Of a stretch of 33,311 bases of DNA, positions 1 to 10,283 are shown one piece after another. The notes under the pieces were generated by a model. It did not search any database and was not told the DNA's origin. It saw only the letters and a program-made list of their open reading frames with translations. Origin of the DNA: Acidithiobacillus ferrivorans (GTDB lineage Bacteria > Pseudomonadota > Gammaproteobacteria > Acidithiobacillales > Acidithiobacillaceae); the NCBI GenBank assembly GCA_018853935.1, contig JAAOMR010000207.1:1-33311 (forward strand), read 5' to 3'. The translations under genes and the position numbers were made by a program. How positions within the stretch are numbered: the stretch's first letter is position 1; the number at the start of each line of letters is the position of its first letter.

Positions 1-94
1 TCCGAAGATCGCAGCGTAGCCGTTACTCATAGATGATTTGGGGCAGCGCCATTCCGCTGCGGAGGAAGTAACCGGACCAGCTTAAACTCACCCT

Positions 95-253
95 CTAACT
101 GTCTTGACCAATGGGTCCACCATACACCTCGGCGTGGATGACATGACCTTCCAGGCTGAAATCGAGTTGACAGCCGGGGGTGATGCCCAAGCGGCGACGG
201 ATTTCCACCGGAATGACGACTTGGCCCTTATCAGAAACAGTTACGGTTCGCAT
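95..253 (-). CDS. AbrB/SpoVT-type antitoxin-like protein (52 aa, short)
   Basis: A 52-residue reading frame starts with ATG at 253 and ends at TAG 97-95. Its N-terminal half has the classic swapped-hairpin AbrB signature: a TVSDKGQVVIP strand followed by EIRRRLGITPG, as in VapB/MazE-type antitoxins and AbrB regulators. Family members usually run to 70-85 residues with a toxin-binding tail. Here the frame stops soon after the DNA-binding fold (GPIGQDS end), so the tail is missing or very short. A near-perfect palindrome at 265-283 lies just upstream of the start and is a likely autoregulatory operator. The gene follows trpE in the same direction. No toxin can be recognised in the 94 bases left of it; a frame opening at position 30 runs off the window. 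The fold is clear, but partner and function are inferred. Confidence 0.65.
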   Translation of the reverse strand: MRTVTVSDKGQVVIPVEIRRRLGITPGCQLDFSLEGHVIHAEVYGGPIGQDS

Positions 254-264
254 GGTAGCACTCA

Positions 265-283
265 CTTCTTACCTGGTAAGAAG
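265..283. promoter_or_regulatory. Palindromic operator candidate upstream of the AbrB-like gene
   Basis: Two 9-nt arms, CTTCTTACC and GGTAAGAAG, are exact reverse complements separated by one base. The site lies 11 nt upstream of the ATG at 253 and between trpE and the AbrB-like gene. Antitoxins of this family bind palindromes at their own promoters, so autoregulation is the simplest reading. No convincing -35/-10 pair was found beside it. Confidence 0.5.
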
Positions 284-304
284 ATGTTAGTACAACCCCG
301 ACCA

Positions 305-1822
305 TCAATCATGAGCAACATGATCTGCCCTCCCTTCGGGGTCGAGGCCGTTTTCGGCCAGTGCTACGGCGCGGAACATGGCGCGGCGTTTGTTCATGGT
401 CTCTTCCCACTCCGCCGCGGGCTCCGAGTCGGCGACGATGCCACCGCCCGCTTGAATATGCAGCATGCCCTCCTTGACGACGGCAGTGCGAATGGCAATA
501 CAAGTGTCCATGTTGCCATTCCAGCCCCAGTAACCCACTGCCCCGGCATAGACGCCGCGTGCTACCGGCTCCACCTCGCGGATGATTTCCATGGCGCGAA
601 TCTTGGGCGCACCGGAGACTGTCCCGGCCGGGAAGGTCGCGCGCAAAGCATCCATGGCATCCAGCCCCGGCCGCAACCGTCCCGTGACCTGCGAGACAAT
701 GTGCATGACGTGGGAGTAGCGCTCGATGCCGAAAGAGTCGGTCAACTGCACTGAACCGATATCGGCAATGCGCCCCACATCGTTACGCGCCAGATCAATG
801 AGCATGAGGTGTTCGGCGCGTTCCTTGGGGTCGGCGAGGAGTTCCTGCTCCAGTGCTTCGTCTTCGGCGCGGGTCTTGCCGCGTGGTCGGGTGCCGGCGA
901 TGGGGCGAACCGTGACCTGATCGTCTTCGACGCGCACCAGAATTTCCGGTGATGAGCCCACCAGATGGGTGTCATCCAGGTCCACATAAAACATATAGGG
1001 AGAGGGATTGACGCCGCGCAGGGCGCGATAGAGGTCCAGGGGGTGCGCCGTCAGCGGTGTGGACAGGCGCTGTGAGGGCACCACCTGCATGACATCTCCG
1101 GCGGCGATATATGCCTTGATGGCGCGCACCGCCGCCATATAACCCTCGCGGCTGAAGCTGGCGCTGAAATCCTCTTCGCGGACGTGTCGGGTGCGCACCG
1201 GCGGCGGGGGCGGCAGTGCTGATTCGCGCAGCCGCTGCTGAAGCTGCTGCAGGCGGGCGGTGCCACGCTCCCAGGCATCAGGTTGGGTGGGGTCGGCGTG
1301 CACCAGCAAACGGAGGGTGCCGCGCAGGTTGTCGAAGATCAGCAGCTCGTCGGCCACCAGCAACTGTATTTCCGGCAGCTCCAGCGGGTCGGGCAAGGGC
1401 GCGCTGTCGGCGAGGCGGGGCTCGATAGTGCGGACGATGTCGTAGCCGAAATAGCCGACCAACCCACCGCTGAAGCGGTCGCCGACGTCTTCCAGGGGTG
1501 CTACCCGAAAGCGTTTGCGGAAGACTCTGATCCAATCGAGGGGATCGGTCGGCGTCGCCCGTTCCGTTTCGACACCGTCCACATGCACGGTGATGACACC
1601 CTTGGTAACGCGCAATATCTGCTGGGCCGGAAGGCCGATGATGGAATAACGGCCCCATTTTTCGCCGCCCTGCACAGATTCCAGCAAGTAGGCATAGGGA
1701 CCATCGACCAGTTTAAGATAGGCCGATAAGGGGGTGTCAAGGTCGGCGATGACCTCACGGGAAAGGGGTATACGGTTGTAGCCCTGGCGCGCCAAAGCCT
1801 CAAAGGTTGCTTTTGGAATCAC
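305..1822 (-). CDS. trpE: Anthranilate synthase component I
   Basis: A 505-residue protein that converts chorismate to anthranilate, the first committed step of tryptophan synthesis, using ammonia supplied by a TrpG subunit. The N-terminal LLES element (residues 46-49) belongs to the tryptophan feedback-inhibition site. The chorismate-binding domain carries PIAGTRPRG (307-315), [12 protein letters not shown] (337-348) and [11 protein letters not shown] (400-410). Length is normal. The start is GTG at 1822, with GAGGTG about 8 nt upstream. It is the last recognisable gene of the long minus-strand carbon operon, 141 nt after the phosphoglycolate phosphatase gene. trpG is not visible in the window; the next gene downstream is an AbrB-like regulator. 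Its place beside Calvin-cycle genes fits the demand of this pathway for erythrose-4-phosphate, phosphoenolpyruvate and PRPP. Confidence 0.96.
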   Translation of the reverse strand: MIPKATFEALARQGYNRIPLSREVIADLDTPLSAYLKLVDGPYAYLLESVQGGEKWGRYSIIGLPAQQILRVTKGVITVHVDGVETERATPTDPLDWIRVFRKRFRVAPLEDVGDRFSGGLVGYFGYDIVRTIEPRLADSAPLPDPLELPEIQLLVADELLIFDNLRGTLRLLVHADPTQPDAWERGTARLQQLQQRLRESALPPPPPVRTRHVREEDFSASFSREGYMAAVRAIKAYIAAGDVMQVVPSQRLSTPLTAHPLDLYRALRGVNPSPYMFYVDLDDTHLVGSSPEILVRVEDDQVTVRPIAGTRPRGKTRAEDEALEQELLADPKERAEHLMLIDLARNDVGRIADIGSVQLTDSFGIERYSHVMHIVSQVTGRLRPGLDAMDALRATFPAGTVSGAPKIRAMEIIREVEPVARGVYAGAVGYWGWNGNMDTCIAIRTAVVKEGMLHIQAGGGIVADSEPAAEWEETMNKRRAMFRAVALAENGLDPEGRADHVAHD

Positions 1823-1825
1823 GGA

Positions 1826-1879
1826 TCACCTCGTTAGAGCGATAGAAAAGAAGTCACTGCCTTTCAGCAGCAACGCCAT
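1826..1879 (-). CDS. Possible 17-residue leader ORF before trpE
   Basis: An ATG at 1879 has GGGAGA a few bases upstream. Its frame ends in a TGA at 1828-1826, lying inside the ribosome-binding site region of trpE and 3 nt before the trpE GTG. Ribosomes finishing this frame could feed trpE by coupling. It contains no tryptophan codon, so it is not a classical trp attenuator peptide. It may well be chance. Confidence 0.2.
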   Translation of the reverse strand: MALLLKGSDFFSIALTR

Positions 1880-1963
1880 CGTCTCTCCCACCGCAGTGTT
1901 TTCCGCATGATGCCTCTGATTCCTCAGCAAAAAATGGTATCTAACCCCGAAAATGATGCACAG

Positions 1964-2644
1964 CTACGCCAGAATATCCAATAATTCGCTCATGTTGTCC
2001 AGTACCGCGTCGGGCTCCAGGCAATGGACCGGCTCGTCGCCGTTATAACCGTAGGTCACGCAGGCAATGGGCATGCCCGCCGCCCGCGCCGCCAGAGTGT
2101 CGTTACGTGAATCGCCGACCAGCAGGCAGTTTTCCACCGGCTGATGAAAATGTTCGGCCGTGTGAGTCAGGGGTAATGGATCGGGTTTCTTGCGGGGCAG
2201 GCTGTCGCCGGACAAGATCAGCCCGAAGAAATCGTACAGGTCCAGCCGCTGGAGCAGCGGCACGGTGAAGGCCGCCGCCTTGTTGGTGATGCACACCAGT
2301 TCGCGGCCCTGTATTTGCAAGGCTTCCAGCGTGCTGCGTACACCCGGGTAGAGCACGCTGTGGTCCAGCAGATGCGCCCCGTAGTACTGGCTGAAATCGA
2401 CCATGGCCGCATCCAGTTCCCCTTCGCTGGGATCACTGTGAATTGCCAGCGCGCGGCGCATCAGTTCACGGACGCCGTTACCGATAAAACCACGAATGAC
2501 CGGCATTTCGGCGGGAGCAAGCCCGAGTTTTTGCAGCACATGGTTGGCCGCACCGGCAAGATCTGGTGCGGTATCAATCAGCGTGCCGTCCAGATCGAGC
2601 AGGACGACGCGCGCGGTAAATGGCTTGGTGTTCAGCTTCACCAT
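1964..2644 (-). CDS. gph: Phosphoglycolate phosphatase, HAD family
   Basis: A 226-residue HAD-superfamily hydrolase that dephosphorylates 2-phosphoglycolate, the toxic product of RuBisCO oxygenation. Motif I is DLDGTLIDT near residue 17, with the nucleophile and acid aspartates. Motif II is the CITN segment near 118-121, motif III the lysine in RKKPDP, and motif IV is GDSRND. A helical cap sits between motifs I and II, as in Gph/CbbZ. The ATG at 2644 starts 3 nt after the epimerase stop, so the two are translationally linked. In CBB operons this gene is called cbbZ. Length and context fit this assignment well; HAD enzymes can have other phosphate-ester substrates, so specificity rests on context. 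Confidence 0.93.
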   Translation of the reverse strand: MVKLNTKPFTARVVLLDLDGTLIDTAPDLAGAANHVLQKLGLAPAEMPVIRGFIGNGVRELMRRALAIHSDPSEGELDAAMVDFSQYYGAHLLDHSVLYPGVRSTLEALQIQGRELVCITNKAAAFTVPLLQRLDLYDFFGLILSGDSLPRKKPDPLPLTHTAEHFHQPVENCLLVGDSRNDTLAARAAGMPIACVTYGYNGDEPVHCLEPDAVLDNMSELLDILA

Positions 2645-2647
2645 CGT

Positions 2648-3310
2648 TCAGCCCGCCAGCGCTTTGCGGAAGGCGGCTATGGTCGCGGCGTAGTCGGGGG
2701 TGTTGTAGATGGCGCTGCCCGCCACGAAGACGTCGGCGCCGGCGTCGGCGACCCGCCGCACGTTATCCACCTTGACACCACCGTCCACTTCCAGCTCGAT
2801 GGCCTTGCCCGTGGCCTCGATGCGCCTGCGGATCGCCTCGATCTTGCGCAGGGTGTACTCAATGAAGCTCTGCCCGCCGAAACCGGGGTTGACGCTCATC
2901 ACCAGCACCAGGTCAAGATTCTCCAGCACATAGTCCAGCACGTTGAGCGGTGTGGCCGGGTTGAGGGAGACACCCGCCTTACAGCCCAGGCTGTGGATCA
3001 ACTGGATGGTCCGATCCAGGTGCAGCGTCGCCTCGGGATGCACCGTAATGATGTCAGCGCCGGCCTTGGCGAAGTCGGGAATGATGCCGTCCACCGGCGA
3101 GATCATGAGATGCACGTCCAGGGGTTTTTGGGTATGCGGCTTGATGGCTGCTGCCACCAGCGGTCCGATGGTCAGATTGGGGACGAAATGGTTGTCCATG
3201 ACGTCGATATGGATGTAGTCGGCGCCCGCCTCATCGACGGCGCGCACTTCCTCACCCAGACGGGCGAAATCCGCCGAAAGGATGGAGGGGGAAATCTTGA
3301 ACTGGGTCAT
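2648..3310 (-). CDS. rpe: Ribulose-phosphate 3-epimerase
   Basis: A 220-residue TIM-barrel enzyme that interconverts xylulose-5-phosphate and ribulose-5-phosphate in the Calvin cycle and pentose phosphate pathway. It shows SPSILSADF (7-15), the metal and catalytic region HIDVMD (34-39), HLMI after the third strand, the phosphate-gripping [10 protein letters not shown], and EVDGGV with the catalytic aspartate. The frame stays open upstream to 3517, but ATG 3310 is preceded by a GGAGG ribosome site and matches the family N-terminus, so the longer version is rejected. A GC-rich hairpin lies just upstream of this ribosome site. It is called cbbE in CBB operons. Confidence 0.96.
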   Translation of the reverse strand: MTQFKISPSILSADFARLGEEVRAVDEAGADYIHIDVMDNHFVPNLTIGPLVAAAIKPHTQKPLDVHLMISPVDGIIPDFAKAGADIITVHPEATLHLDRTIQLIHSLGCKAGVSLNPATPLNVLDYVLENLDLVLVMSVNPGFGGQSFIEYTLRKIEAIRRRIEATGKAIELEVDGGVKVDNVRRVADAGADVFVAGSAIYNTPDYAATIAAFRKALAG

Positions 3311-3326
3311 ATTGCCTCCAAAACAG

Positions 3327-3351
3327 GGCGAGAGCGCCATGCGCCCTCGCC
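3327..3351 (-). terminator. Intercistronic hairpin between fba and rpe (partial terminator or RNA-stability element)
   Basis: On the transcript strand, GGCGAGGGCGC and GCGCTCTCGCC form an 11-bp stem with one G-U pair and a 3-nt loop. It is followed by CTG and four U residues, then the GGAGG ribosome site of rpe. The U tract is too short for an efficient terminator, so partial read-through, or protection of the upstream mRNA from 3' decay, is more likely. Confidence 0.45.
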
Positions 3352-3374
3352 AGTCAACAGGTCGGTAGCGTGTT

Positions 3375-4445
3375 TTAGACGCCGGTGACGCGGGGGGCGA
3401 GCTCACCCTTGCTATAGCGCTTGAACATGGTGTCCAGCGGGATGACCTTGATCTTGCTGGCCTGCCCGGCACAGCCGAAGGCCTCGAAGCGCTGGCGGCA
3501 GATATCGCGCATGGCATCGATGGAGGCCGTCAGGAACTTGCGAGGATCGAAGTTCTTGGGGTTTTTGTACAGGCTCTGGCGCACCGCGCCCGTTGCCGCC
3601 AGACGCAGGTCGGTATCGATGTTGACCTTGCGCACGCCGTACTTGATGCCTTCCTGGATTTCTTCTACCGGCACACCATAGGTTTCGCCGATATCGCCAC
3701 CGAACTCGTGGATGATTTTCAGCCAGTCCTGGGGCACAGAACTGGAGCCGTGCATGACCAGATGGGTATCCGGAATGCGGGCGTGGATTTCCTTGATGCG
3801 GTCAATGCGCAGCACCTTGCCGGTCGGCGGCCGGGTGAACTTGTAGGCACCATGGCTGGTGCCGATGGCGATGGCCAGGGCATCGACCTTGGTGGCCTTA
3901 ACGAAGAGCGCGGCTTCTTCCGGATCGGTCAGCATCTGGTCATGGGTCAGACAGCCTTCGGCACCGACACCGTCTTCTTCACCCGCGAGGCCGGTTTCCA
4001 GGGAGCCGAGGCAACCCAATTCGCCTTCGACGGTCACGCCGACGGCATGGGCCATCTCCACAACTCTGGCGGTAACGGTGGCGTTGTAGTCATAGCTGGC
4101 GGGGGTTTTGGCATCTTCCAGCAAGGAGCCGTCCATCATCACGCTGGAGAAGCCGGAGCGAATGGCCTGGATACAGACCGCCGGGCTGGCGCCGTGATCC
4201 TGGTGTAGGACGACGGGGATGTCCGGATATTCTTCGATGGCGGCGAGAATCAGGTGGCGGAGGAAGGGCTCGCCGGCATATTTGCGGGCGCCGGCAGAAG
4301 CCTGGAGGATAACCGGTGCGTCAACGGCAGCAGCGGCCTCCATGATCGCGCGCACCTGTTCCAGGTTGTTGACGTTGAAAGCAGGAATTCCGTAGCTGTG
4401 CTCGGCGGCGTGGTCCAATAACTGGCGCAAGGAAACTAGGGCCAT
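3375..4445 (-). CDS. fba: Fructose-bisphosphate aldolase, class II
   Basis: A 356-residue zinc-dependent aldolase that joins dihydroxyacetone phosphate with glyceraldehyde-3-phosphate, and with erythrose-4-phosphate in the Calvin cycle to give sedoheptulose-1,7-bisphosphate. Visible signatures are VVLHQDHG with zinc ligand and catalytic residues (H81, D83, H84), VMMDGSLL (102-109), the GTSHGAYK segment and HGSSSV. The C-terminal AGQASKIK region and overall length match the CbbA-type class IIB subgroup of autotrophs. ATG 4445 is chosen over an open frame reaching 4541 because AGGAGA lies just upstream and the [13 protein letters not shown] start is typical. It sits between pyruvate kinase and rpe in the operon. 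Confidence 0.97.
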   Translation of the reverse strand: MALVSLRQLLDHAAEHSYGIPAFNVNNLEQVRAIMEAAAAVDAPVILQASAGARKYAGEPFLRHLILAAIEEYPDIPVVLHQDHGASPAVCIQAIRSGFSSVMMDGSLLEDAKTPASYDYNATVTARVVEMAHAVGVTVEGELGCLGSLETGLAGEEDGVGAEGCLTHDQMLTDPEEAALFVKATKVDALAIAIGTSHGAYKFTRPPTGKVLRIDRIKEIHARIPDTHLVMHGSSSVPQDWLKIIHEFGGDIGETYGVPVEEIQEGIKYGVRKVNIDTDLRLAATGAVRQSLYKNPKNFDPRKFLTASIDAMRDICRQRFEAFGCAGQASKIKVIPLDTMFKRYSKGELAPRVTGV

Positions 4446-4552
4446 AATGCTTCTCCTAAACGTGAATGAAAATTGGTTGGTATTGAGTAATCGTATAGAG
4501 GGGCCCCGTAAACTGCAAGCGGGCCCCGGTAACAGTCTCAAAAGAAACAGAT

Positions 4553-5992
4553 TTAAGCACGGTGCGTAACATCTCCGACACGCACCAGCTTGAGGGTGTT
4601 GGTACCACCGGAGGCACCCATGGGTTCACCAATCGTAATGAGGATCAGATCACCGTTGCGAACGACACCGCGTCGTCGCAGTTCGTCTTCTGCTGCCCGC
4701 ATGACCTGCACCGGATCATCATGGCGACTCTGGGGAAAATTCACCGGGTGGACCCCGCGATACAAAGTCACCTTGCGCCGGGTATAGACCTGCGGCGTTA
4801 ACGCGTAGATCGGCACCCGGGGATTGGCGCGGGACAACCATAAGGCGGTGGAGCCGCTTTCGGTAAACGCCGCGATGGCGACGATGGGGGAGCGCATGGT
4901 GGCTAAAATGGCGGCAGCCGCGATGGTCTCGTCCATCCGTTCCAGTGGCCGGTCGATAATCGGTAAAGTATTGTTGATGGGTGCCTGCCGCTCGACCTCG
5001 CGGCAAGTTCGATCCATGGCCGCAACGGCCTCCACGGGGAATGCGCCGCTCGCCGTTTCTGCAGACAACATCACGGCATCGGTCCCGTCGAGCACGGCAT
5101 TGGCGACGTCGGATACTTCAGCGCGGGTAGGAATGGGCTGATGAATCATGGATTCCATCATCTGTGTCGCCGTGATGGTCAGGCGGTTGTATTTTTGCGC
5201 CAGGGCAATAATCCGCTTCTGCACGGGGGGCACTGCGGCGTCGCCGATTTCAACGCCCAGATCACCGCGCGCCACCATGATGACTTCGGAGACCGCGAGA
5301 ATTTCTTCAATGGCCTCTACCGCCTCGGCCCGCTCGATTTTGGCGACCATTGCCCCATGTCCGCCCGCCTCCCGGAAGAGACGGCGGGCTTCATCCATGT
5401 CTGCTGCACTGCGCGGAAAAGAAACCGCCAGATAGTCGGCTTCCAGGCGCGCGGCGGTAATAATGTCAGCCCTGTCCTTGTCGGTCAGCGCCGGTGCGGT
5501 CAGTCCGCCCCCAGCCCGGTTGATGCCCTTGTTGTTGGACAGCTCACCCCCCTGCACTACCCGGGTGTGAATCTCGTGACCCTGCACCTTTTCTACCCAG
5601 AGGACGATCATGCCGTCATTGAGCAGCAGGGTCGCGCCCCGGTCTACATCCCCGACCAGTTGCGGATAGGTCACCCCCACCCGCGTCTGATCGCCGAGGG
5701 CGCAAGTGGTGTCGAGGATAAAAGGCTCGCCTTCCTTGAGATGGATTTTGCCTTCGGCAAACTTGCCGATACGAATTTTGGGTCCCTGCAAATCAGCTAA
5801 CACACCGATGGCACGGCCATGGGCGCGCGCCCTTTCCCGCACCATATCGGCACGCTGGATATGCTCTTCCGCCGTGCCGTGGGAGAAATTGAGGCGGACG
5901 ACATCGACGCCCGCCTCGATCAGGCGATCGATGACCTGCACATCGGAACTGGCAGGACCCAGGGTTGCGACGATTTTCGTCCGGCGTATCAA
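4553..5992 (-). CDS. pyk: Pyruvate kinase
   Basis: A 479-residue enzyme transferring phosphate from phosphoenolpyruvate to ADP, giving pyruvate and ATP. It has [13 protein letters not shown] at the N-terminus, LNFSHG, the B domain, the catalytic-lysine segment [32 protein letters not shown] and [11 protein letters not shown], then the C-terminal allosteric domain. The start is an uncommon TTG at 5992 whose bases overlap the pgk TGA stop in TTGA. AGAGG in the last pgk codons serves as ribosome site. This means pyk is made by coupling to pgk. Its presence among Calvin genes lets triose-phosphate flow on to pyruvate for biosynthesis. Confidence 0.95.
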   Translation of the reverse strand: MIRRTKIVATLGPASSDVQVIDRLIEAGVDVVRLNFSHGTAEEHIQRADMVRERARAHGRAIGVLADLQGPKIRIGKFAEGKIHLKEGEPFILDTTCALGDQTRVGVTYPQLVGDVDRGATLLLNDGMIVLWVEKVQGHEIHTRVVQGGELSNNKGINRAGGGLTAPALTDKDRADIITAARLEADYLAVSFPRSAADMDEARRLFREAGGHGAMVAKIERAEAVEAIEEILAVSEVIMVARGDLGVEIGDAAVPPVQKRIIALAQKYNRLTITATQMMESMIHQPIPTRAEVSDVANAVLDGTDAVMLSAETASGAFPVEAVAAMDRTCREVERQAPINNTLPIIDRPLERMDETIAAAAILATMRSPIVAIAAFTESGSTALWLSRANPRVPIYALTPQVYTRRKVTLYRGVHPVNFPQSRHDDPVQVMRAAEDELRRRGVVRNGDLILITIGEPMGASGGTNTLKLVRVGDVTHRA

Positions 5993-7194
5993 TTGAATTT
6001 ACCTCTCGCACGTTCTTCCAGCATGGCTACGGCGGGCAGGGTCTTGCCTTCGAGGAATTCCAGGAAGGCACCGCCACCCGTACTGATGTAGGAGACTTTG
6101 TCTTCAATGTTGAATTTGTTGATGGCAGCGACGGTGTCACCGCCTCCGGCAATGGAGAAGGCACTGCTTTCGGCTACGGCGTGGGCAATGGCTTCCGTGC
6201 CACCGGCAAAGGCGTCGAACTCAAACACCCCGACCGGACCATTCCAGACGATGGTGCCTGCTTTACGCAGAATGTCGCCCAGGACCTTGGCGGTATCGGG
6301 ACCAATGTCGAGCACCATATCATCGGCGGCGATTTCGGCCACGCCGCAAGTCCGCGCCGGGGCGGTTGCCGAAAACTCCTTGGCGACGACCACGTCAGAG
6401 GGCAGCGGGACGTCGCCACCCTTGGCTTTGGCGGCGGCAATGATGGCTTGGGCGTCGGGTACCAGATCCACTTCACACAGTGACTTGCCCACGGAATGAC
6501 CGGCGGCGAGGATGAAGGTGTTAGCGATGCCGCCTCCTACCACCAGTTGATCCACCTTGTCCGCCAGGGACTTGAGGATGGTCAGCTTGGTGGAGACTTT
6601 GGACCCGGCGACAATGGCGACCAAAGGACGCTTGGGATTTTGCAGTGCCTTGCCGAGCGCCTCTAGTTCGTTGACCAGCAGCGGGCCGGCGCAGGCGATG
6701 GGAGCAAACCTGCCGACGCCGTGGGTGCTGGCCTGGGCACGATGGGCCGTACCAAAAGCATCCATCACATAGATATCGCAGAGCGCGGCCATTTTTTTGG
6801 ACAGCGCTTCGTCATCCTTGCCTTCGCCCGCATTGAAGCGGACGTTTTCCAGGACGACCACATCACCGTCCTGCAACTGGGCGAGGCTATCCTTGCCGCC
6901 ATCCAGCCAATCCCGCACCAAAGGTACATTGCGGCCCAGCAACTGACCGAGATGCGTGGCGATGGGGGCCAGACTGGCCTTTTCGTCAAAAACACCTTCC
7001 TTGGGACGCCCCAGATGGGACATCAGCAGCACCCGCGCGCCGCCTTCCAGCGCGGCGCGAATGGTGGGCAGGCTGGCGCGGATGCGGGTGTCATCGGTGA
7101 TGGCCCCCGCATCATTCATGGGGACATTGAGGTCCTCGCGAATCAGCACCCGTTTGCCCTTCAGGGGTAAATCCGTCATACGCATGATATTCAT
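5989..7194 (-). CDS. pgk: Phosphoglycerate kinase
   Basis: A 401-residue two-domain kinase that phosphorylates 3-phosphoglycerate with ATP, the first reductive step after RuBisCO. The N-terminal substrate domain shows [22 protein letters not shown] and SHLGRPK. The linker region has [10 protein letters not shown], and the C-terminal nucleotide domain has WNGPVGVFE and [11 protein letters not shown] 7194 is chosen because GAGGGG lies upstream and the frame beyond it reads over the gap stop. A second in-frame ATG three codons later is also possible. The gene follows gap by 14 nt and overlaps the pyk start. It is called cbbK in CBB operons. Confidence 0.97.
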   Translation of the reverse strand: MNIMRMTDLPLKGKRVLIREDLNVPMNDAGAITDDTRIRASLPTIRAALEGGARVLLMSHLGRPKEGVFDEKASLAPIATHLGQLLGRNVPLVRDWLDGGKDSLAQLQDGDVVVLENVRFNAGEGKDDEALSKKMAALCDIYVMDAFGTAHRAQASTHGVGRFAPIACAGPLLVNELEALGKALQNPKRPLVAIVAGSKVSTKLTILKSLADKVDQLVVGGGIANTFILAAGHSVGKSLCEVDLVPDAQAIIAAAKAKGGDVPLPSDVVVAKEFSATAPARTCGVAEIAADDMVLDIGPDTAKVLGDILRKAGTIVWNGPVGVFEFDAFAGGTEAIAHAVAESSAFSIAGGGDTVAAINKFNIEDKVSYISTGGGAFLEFLEGKTLPAVAMLEERARGKFN

Positions 7195-7208
7195 GGTCAG
7201 TTCCCCTC

Positions 7209-8225
7209 TCAGCGGGCCTGACCCATCATGGCAAGGGCGGTATCCACCATGCGGTTGGAGAAACCCCACTCGTTGTCATACCAGGAGCAGACCTTGACCA
7301 GTTTGCCCTTGACCTTGGTCAGGGAGGACTCGTAGGTGGAGGAGTGCGGATTATGGTTGAAGTCGATGGAGACCAGGGGCTTGTCGTTGTAGCCGTAAAC
7401 ACCCTTGAGCGCGCCTTGGCTGGCCGCTTTCATCGCCGCATGGATTTCATCGACGGAGACTTCCTTGTTGACGATACAGGTGAGGTCAACGAGGGAGACG
7501 TTCTGCGTGGGCACGCGGATGGCGAAGCCGTCCAGCTTGCCGGCCAGCTCCGGCAGGACCAGGCCGATGGCCTTGGCGGCACCGGTGCTGGTGGGGATCA
7601 TGCTCATCCCGGCAGCGCGGGCGCGGCGCAGGTCTTCGTGATAGACGTCGATAATGCGCTGGTCATTGGTCATGGAGTGGATGGTATTCATGGTGCCACC
7701 CTCGATGCCGGCGAGATCATTGAGGGTCTTGGCCAGCGGCGCCAGACAGTTGGTCGTGCAGGAGCCGTTGGAGACAATGTGGTGCTTGGCCGGGTCAAGC
7801 AACTGATGGTTGACGCCGTACACCACCGTCAGATCCACCGCGTCCTTGGCAGGAGCAGAGATCAAGACCTTCTTGGCGCCGCCTTTGAGGTGCAGGGCTG
7901 CCTTTTCGCGGGAGGCGAAGAAGCCGGTGCATTCCAACACGACATCGACACCCAGATCGCCCCAAGGCAGTTTGGCGGGATCACGTTCCGCGAGTACCTT
8001 GACACGGTCGTCACCTACCAGCATGTCCCCGCCGTCCACGCTTACCGGTAAGAAGAAACGGCCATGTACGGAATCGTACTGTGTCAGATGGGCATTCGTC
8101 TCGGGGCTCCCGAGATCGTTAACCGCGACGATCTGGACCTTGTCGGTCCGGTTCGCTTCGTATACCGCCCGCAGGATATTTCGTCCGATACGCCCGTAGC
8201 CGTTGATACCAATACGCAACGCCAT
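7209..8225 (-). CDS. gap: Glyceraldehyde-3-phosphate dehydrogenase, type I
   Basis: A 338-residue enzyme that reduces 1,3-bisphosphoglycerate to glyceraldehyde-3-phosphate. The Rossmann motif [10 protein letters not shown] is at 7-16. The adenine-ribose position reads NDLGS (36-40), with an aspartate that usually indicates NAD preference. The catalytic cysteine is C156 in [12 protein letters not shown], where glycine replaces the more usual alanine. The C-terminus carries the [12 protein letters not shown] signature. AAGGAG precedes the ATG closely. It lies 35 nt after transketolase and is called cbbG in CBB operons. The sequence cannot say whether it also serves glycolysis. Confidence 0.97.
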   Translation of the reverse strand: MALRIGINGYGRIGRNILRAVYEANRTDKVQIVAVNDLGSPETNAHLTQYDSVHGRFFLPVSVDGGDMLVGDDRVKVLAERDPAKLPWGDLGVDVVLECTGFFASREKAALHLKGGAKKVLISAPAKDAVDLTVVYGVNHQLLDPAKHHIVSNGSCTTNCLAPLAKTLNDLAGIEGGTMNTIHSMTNDQRIIDVYHEDLRRARAAGMSMIPTSTGAAKAIGLVLPELAGKLDGFAIRVPTQNVSLVDLTCIVNKEVSVDEIHAAMKAASQGALKGVYGYNDKPLVSIDFNHNPHSSTYESSLTKVKGKLVKVCSWYDNEWGFSNRMVDTALAMMGQAR

Positions 8226-8260
8226 AATGTTAACTCCTTAAATGTTAATAATAAAAATAT

Positions 8261-10258
8261 TTACAGTGCCTGGAAACGTGCGACGACGTTATCCACTGTG
8301 AAGCCGAATTTCTCGAATAGAATCGGCGCCGGGGCCGAGGCACCAAAGTGATCTATGCCGATGACCGCGCCGTGCAGGCCCACATACTTGTACCAGAGCC
8401 CCGTGGTGCCCGCTTCGATAGCGATCCGCTTGGTGATGTGACTGGGCAGGACACTCTCCTGATACGCCGCATCCTGGGCCGCGAAGATGTCCATGCAGGG
8501 CATGGAAACCACGCGCACCGGATGTCCCTGCTCCGCCAGCTTGGCCTGTGCTGCCAGTGCCAGCTCCACTTCAGAGCCGGTGGCGATGAGAATACCCTTG
8601 GCTTTGCCGTCTTCGGCATCTTTGATCACATAGCCGCCACGGTGGGCGTTGGCCACGGTTTCGTCGGTATGGGGCAGGGCCGGGAGGTTCTGTCGGCTGA
8701 GAGCCAGCAGGGACGGCGTCCGCTCCAGCTTGACGGAGGACTCCCAGGCGATGGCGGTTTCCACGGCATCTGCCGGGCGCCAGACATGCAGGTTAGGAAT
8801 GAGGCGCAGGCTGTTGACCTGCTCAATGGGCTGGTGGGTGGGCCCATCTTCGCCCAGACCGATGGAGTCGTGGGTCATTACGTAGACCACTCGAATACCC
8901 ATCAGCGCCGCCATACGAATGGCGTTGCGGCTGTAGTCGGAAAAGATCAGGAAGGTGCCGCCAAAGGGCAGGAAGCCACCGTAGAGGGCAACACCGTTCA
9001 TGATGGCGGACATGCCGAATTCGCGCACACCGTAGTGGATGTAGTTACCCATCAGACGATGCTTGCCGATGTCGATGGCTTCTTTCCAGCGGGTATTGTT
9101 GGACGGCGTCAGGTCGGCAGAGCCGCCGAGAAACTCGGGCAGTGTCGCAGCAATACCCTGAATGGTTTTGCCGGAGGCGACGCGGGTAGCGATCTTCGGC
9201 GCTTCCTTGCGGAAATCGCTGATGAGCCGGGCGATGGCCTTGTCGAAGTCAGCACTGGGTTTGCCCGACAGGCGACGCACGAACTCGGCGGCCTCTTTCG
9301 GGAAAAGGGACTTATATTTGGCAAATTTTTCTTGCCAGGCGCTTTCGGCTGATTCCCCTTTAGCGCGTGCATCGTAGGCATGGTAGACCGCCTCGGGAAT
9401 CTCGAAGGCTTCGCTGCTCCAGCCCAGATTCTGGCGGGTCAGGGCGATTTCCTCCGCACCCAGCGCCGCACCATGGACGTCGTGGGTACCGGCTTTGTTG
9501 GGTGAACCATGACCAATGACGGTCTTGCAGCAAATCAGGGTTGGCTTGGTAGTTTGCTTGCGGGCCTCGACGATGGCTTTTTTGATGGCTTCAGGATCGT
9601 GACCGTCCACATGGCGGACGACATGCCAGCCATAGGCCTCGAAGCGCGCCGGGGTGTCATCGCTGAACCAGTCATCCACATGACCGTCGATGGAGATGTT
9701 GTTGTCGTCGTAAAAGCAAATCAGCTTGTTGAGGCCCCAGACGCCGGCTAGTGAGCAGACTTCGTGGGAAACGCCTTCCATGAGGCAGCCATCACCGAGA
9801 AAGACGTAGGTGTAGTGATTGATGAGTTCATGATCGGGGCGGTTGAATTGCGATGCCAGCATCCGCTCGGCCAATGCCATGCCGACGCCGTTGGCGAGCC
9901 CTTGACCCAGCGGACCGGTGGTCGTCTCGATGCCGGGAGTGTCGCGATATTCCGGGTGGCCGGGAGTCTTGCTGTGCCACTGGCGGAAGCTCTCAAGGTC
10001 TTCCATGGAGACATCGTAACCGGTGAGATGGAGGAGCGCGTACTGCAACATGGACCCGTGCCCGTTGGATAAAATGAAACGGTCGCGGTTGGCCCAGTGG
10101 GTGTTAGCCGGGTTGTGGACGAGAAAGTCGTTCCACAGCACTTCGGCAATATCCGCCATGCCCATGGGCATGCCGGGGTGGCCGCTTTTGGCTTTTTCTA
10201 CGGCGTCGATGGTGAGAACGCGGATAGCATTCGCCAGATCAGTGCGGGTGATAGTCAT
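8261..10258 (-). CDS. tkt: Transketolase
   Basis: A 665-residue thiamine-diphosphate enzyme that moves two-carbon units between sugar phosphates to regenerate pentoses in the Calvin cycle. It shows [12 protein letters not shown] near the N-terminus, the cofactor and magnesium motif [17 protein letters not shown], and the second-domain [15 protein letters not shown], with a C-terminal TPP-fold tail. The frame is open three codons upstream through a GTG at 10267, but AGGAG is correctly spaced only for ATG 10258. It lies 25 nt after FBPase. It is called cbbT in CBB operons. Confidence 0.97.
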   Translation of the reverse strand: MTITRTDLANAIRVLTIDAVEKAKSGHPGMPMGMADIAEVLWNDFLVHNPANTHWANRDRFILSNGHGSMLQYALLHLTGYDVSMEDLESFRQWHSKTPGHPEYRDTPGIETTTGPLGQGLANGVGMALAERMLASQFNRPDHELINHYTYVFLGDGCLMEGVSHEVCSLAGVWGLNKLICFYDDNNISIDGHVDDWFSDDTPARFEAYGWHVVRHVDGHDPEAIKKAIVEARKQTTKPTLICCKTVIGHGSPNKAGTHDVHGAALGAEEIALTRQNLGWSSEAFEIPEAVYHAYDARAKGESAESAWQEKFAKYKSLFPKEAAEFVRRLSGKPSADFDKAIARLISDFRKEAPKIATRVASGKTIQGIAATLPEFLGGSADLTPSNNTRWKEAIDIGKHRLMGNYIHYGVREFGMSAIMNGVALYGGFLPFGGTFLIFSDYSRNAIRMAALMGIRVVYVMTHDSIGLGEDGPTHQPIEQVNSLRLIPNLHVWRPADAVETAIAWESSVKLERTPSLLALSRQNLPALPHTDETVANAHRGGYVIKDAEDGKAKGILIATGSEVELALAAQAKLAEQGHPVRVVSMPCMDIFAAQDAAYQESVLPSHITKRIAIEAGTTGLWYKYVGLHGAVIGIDHFGASAPAPILFEKFGFTVDNVVARFQAL

Positions 10259-10283
10259 AAACAACACTCCTTATCAATAAAAA

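Noticed and set aside
1-30. Frame starting ATG at 30 on the minus strand as a toxin partner of the AbrB-like gene
   Set aside because: Only ten codons are visible, there is no ribosome site, and they do not resemble a PIN or MazF start.
104-754. Plus-strand frame of 216 codons across the trpE 3' end
   Set aside because: It is antisense to trpE and the AbrB-like gene and shows no protein family features.
2315-3388. Long plus-strand frame opposite gph and rpe
   Set aside because: A shadow of the two well-identified enzymes; rich in H, Q and R without domain signal.
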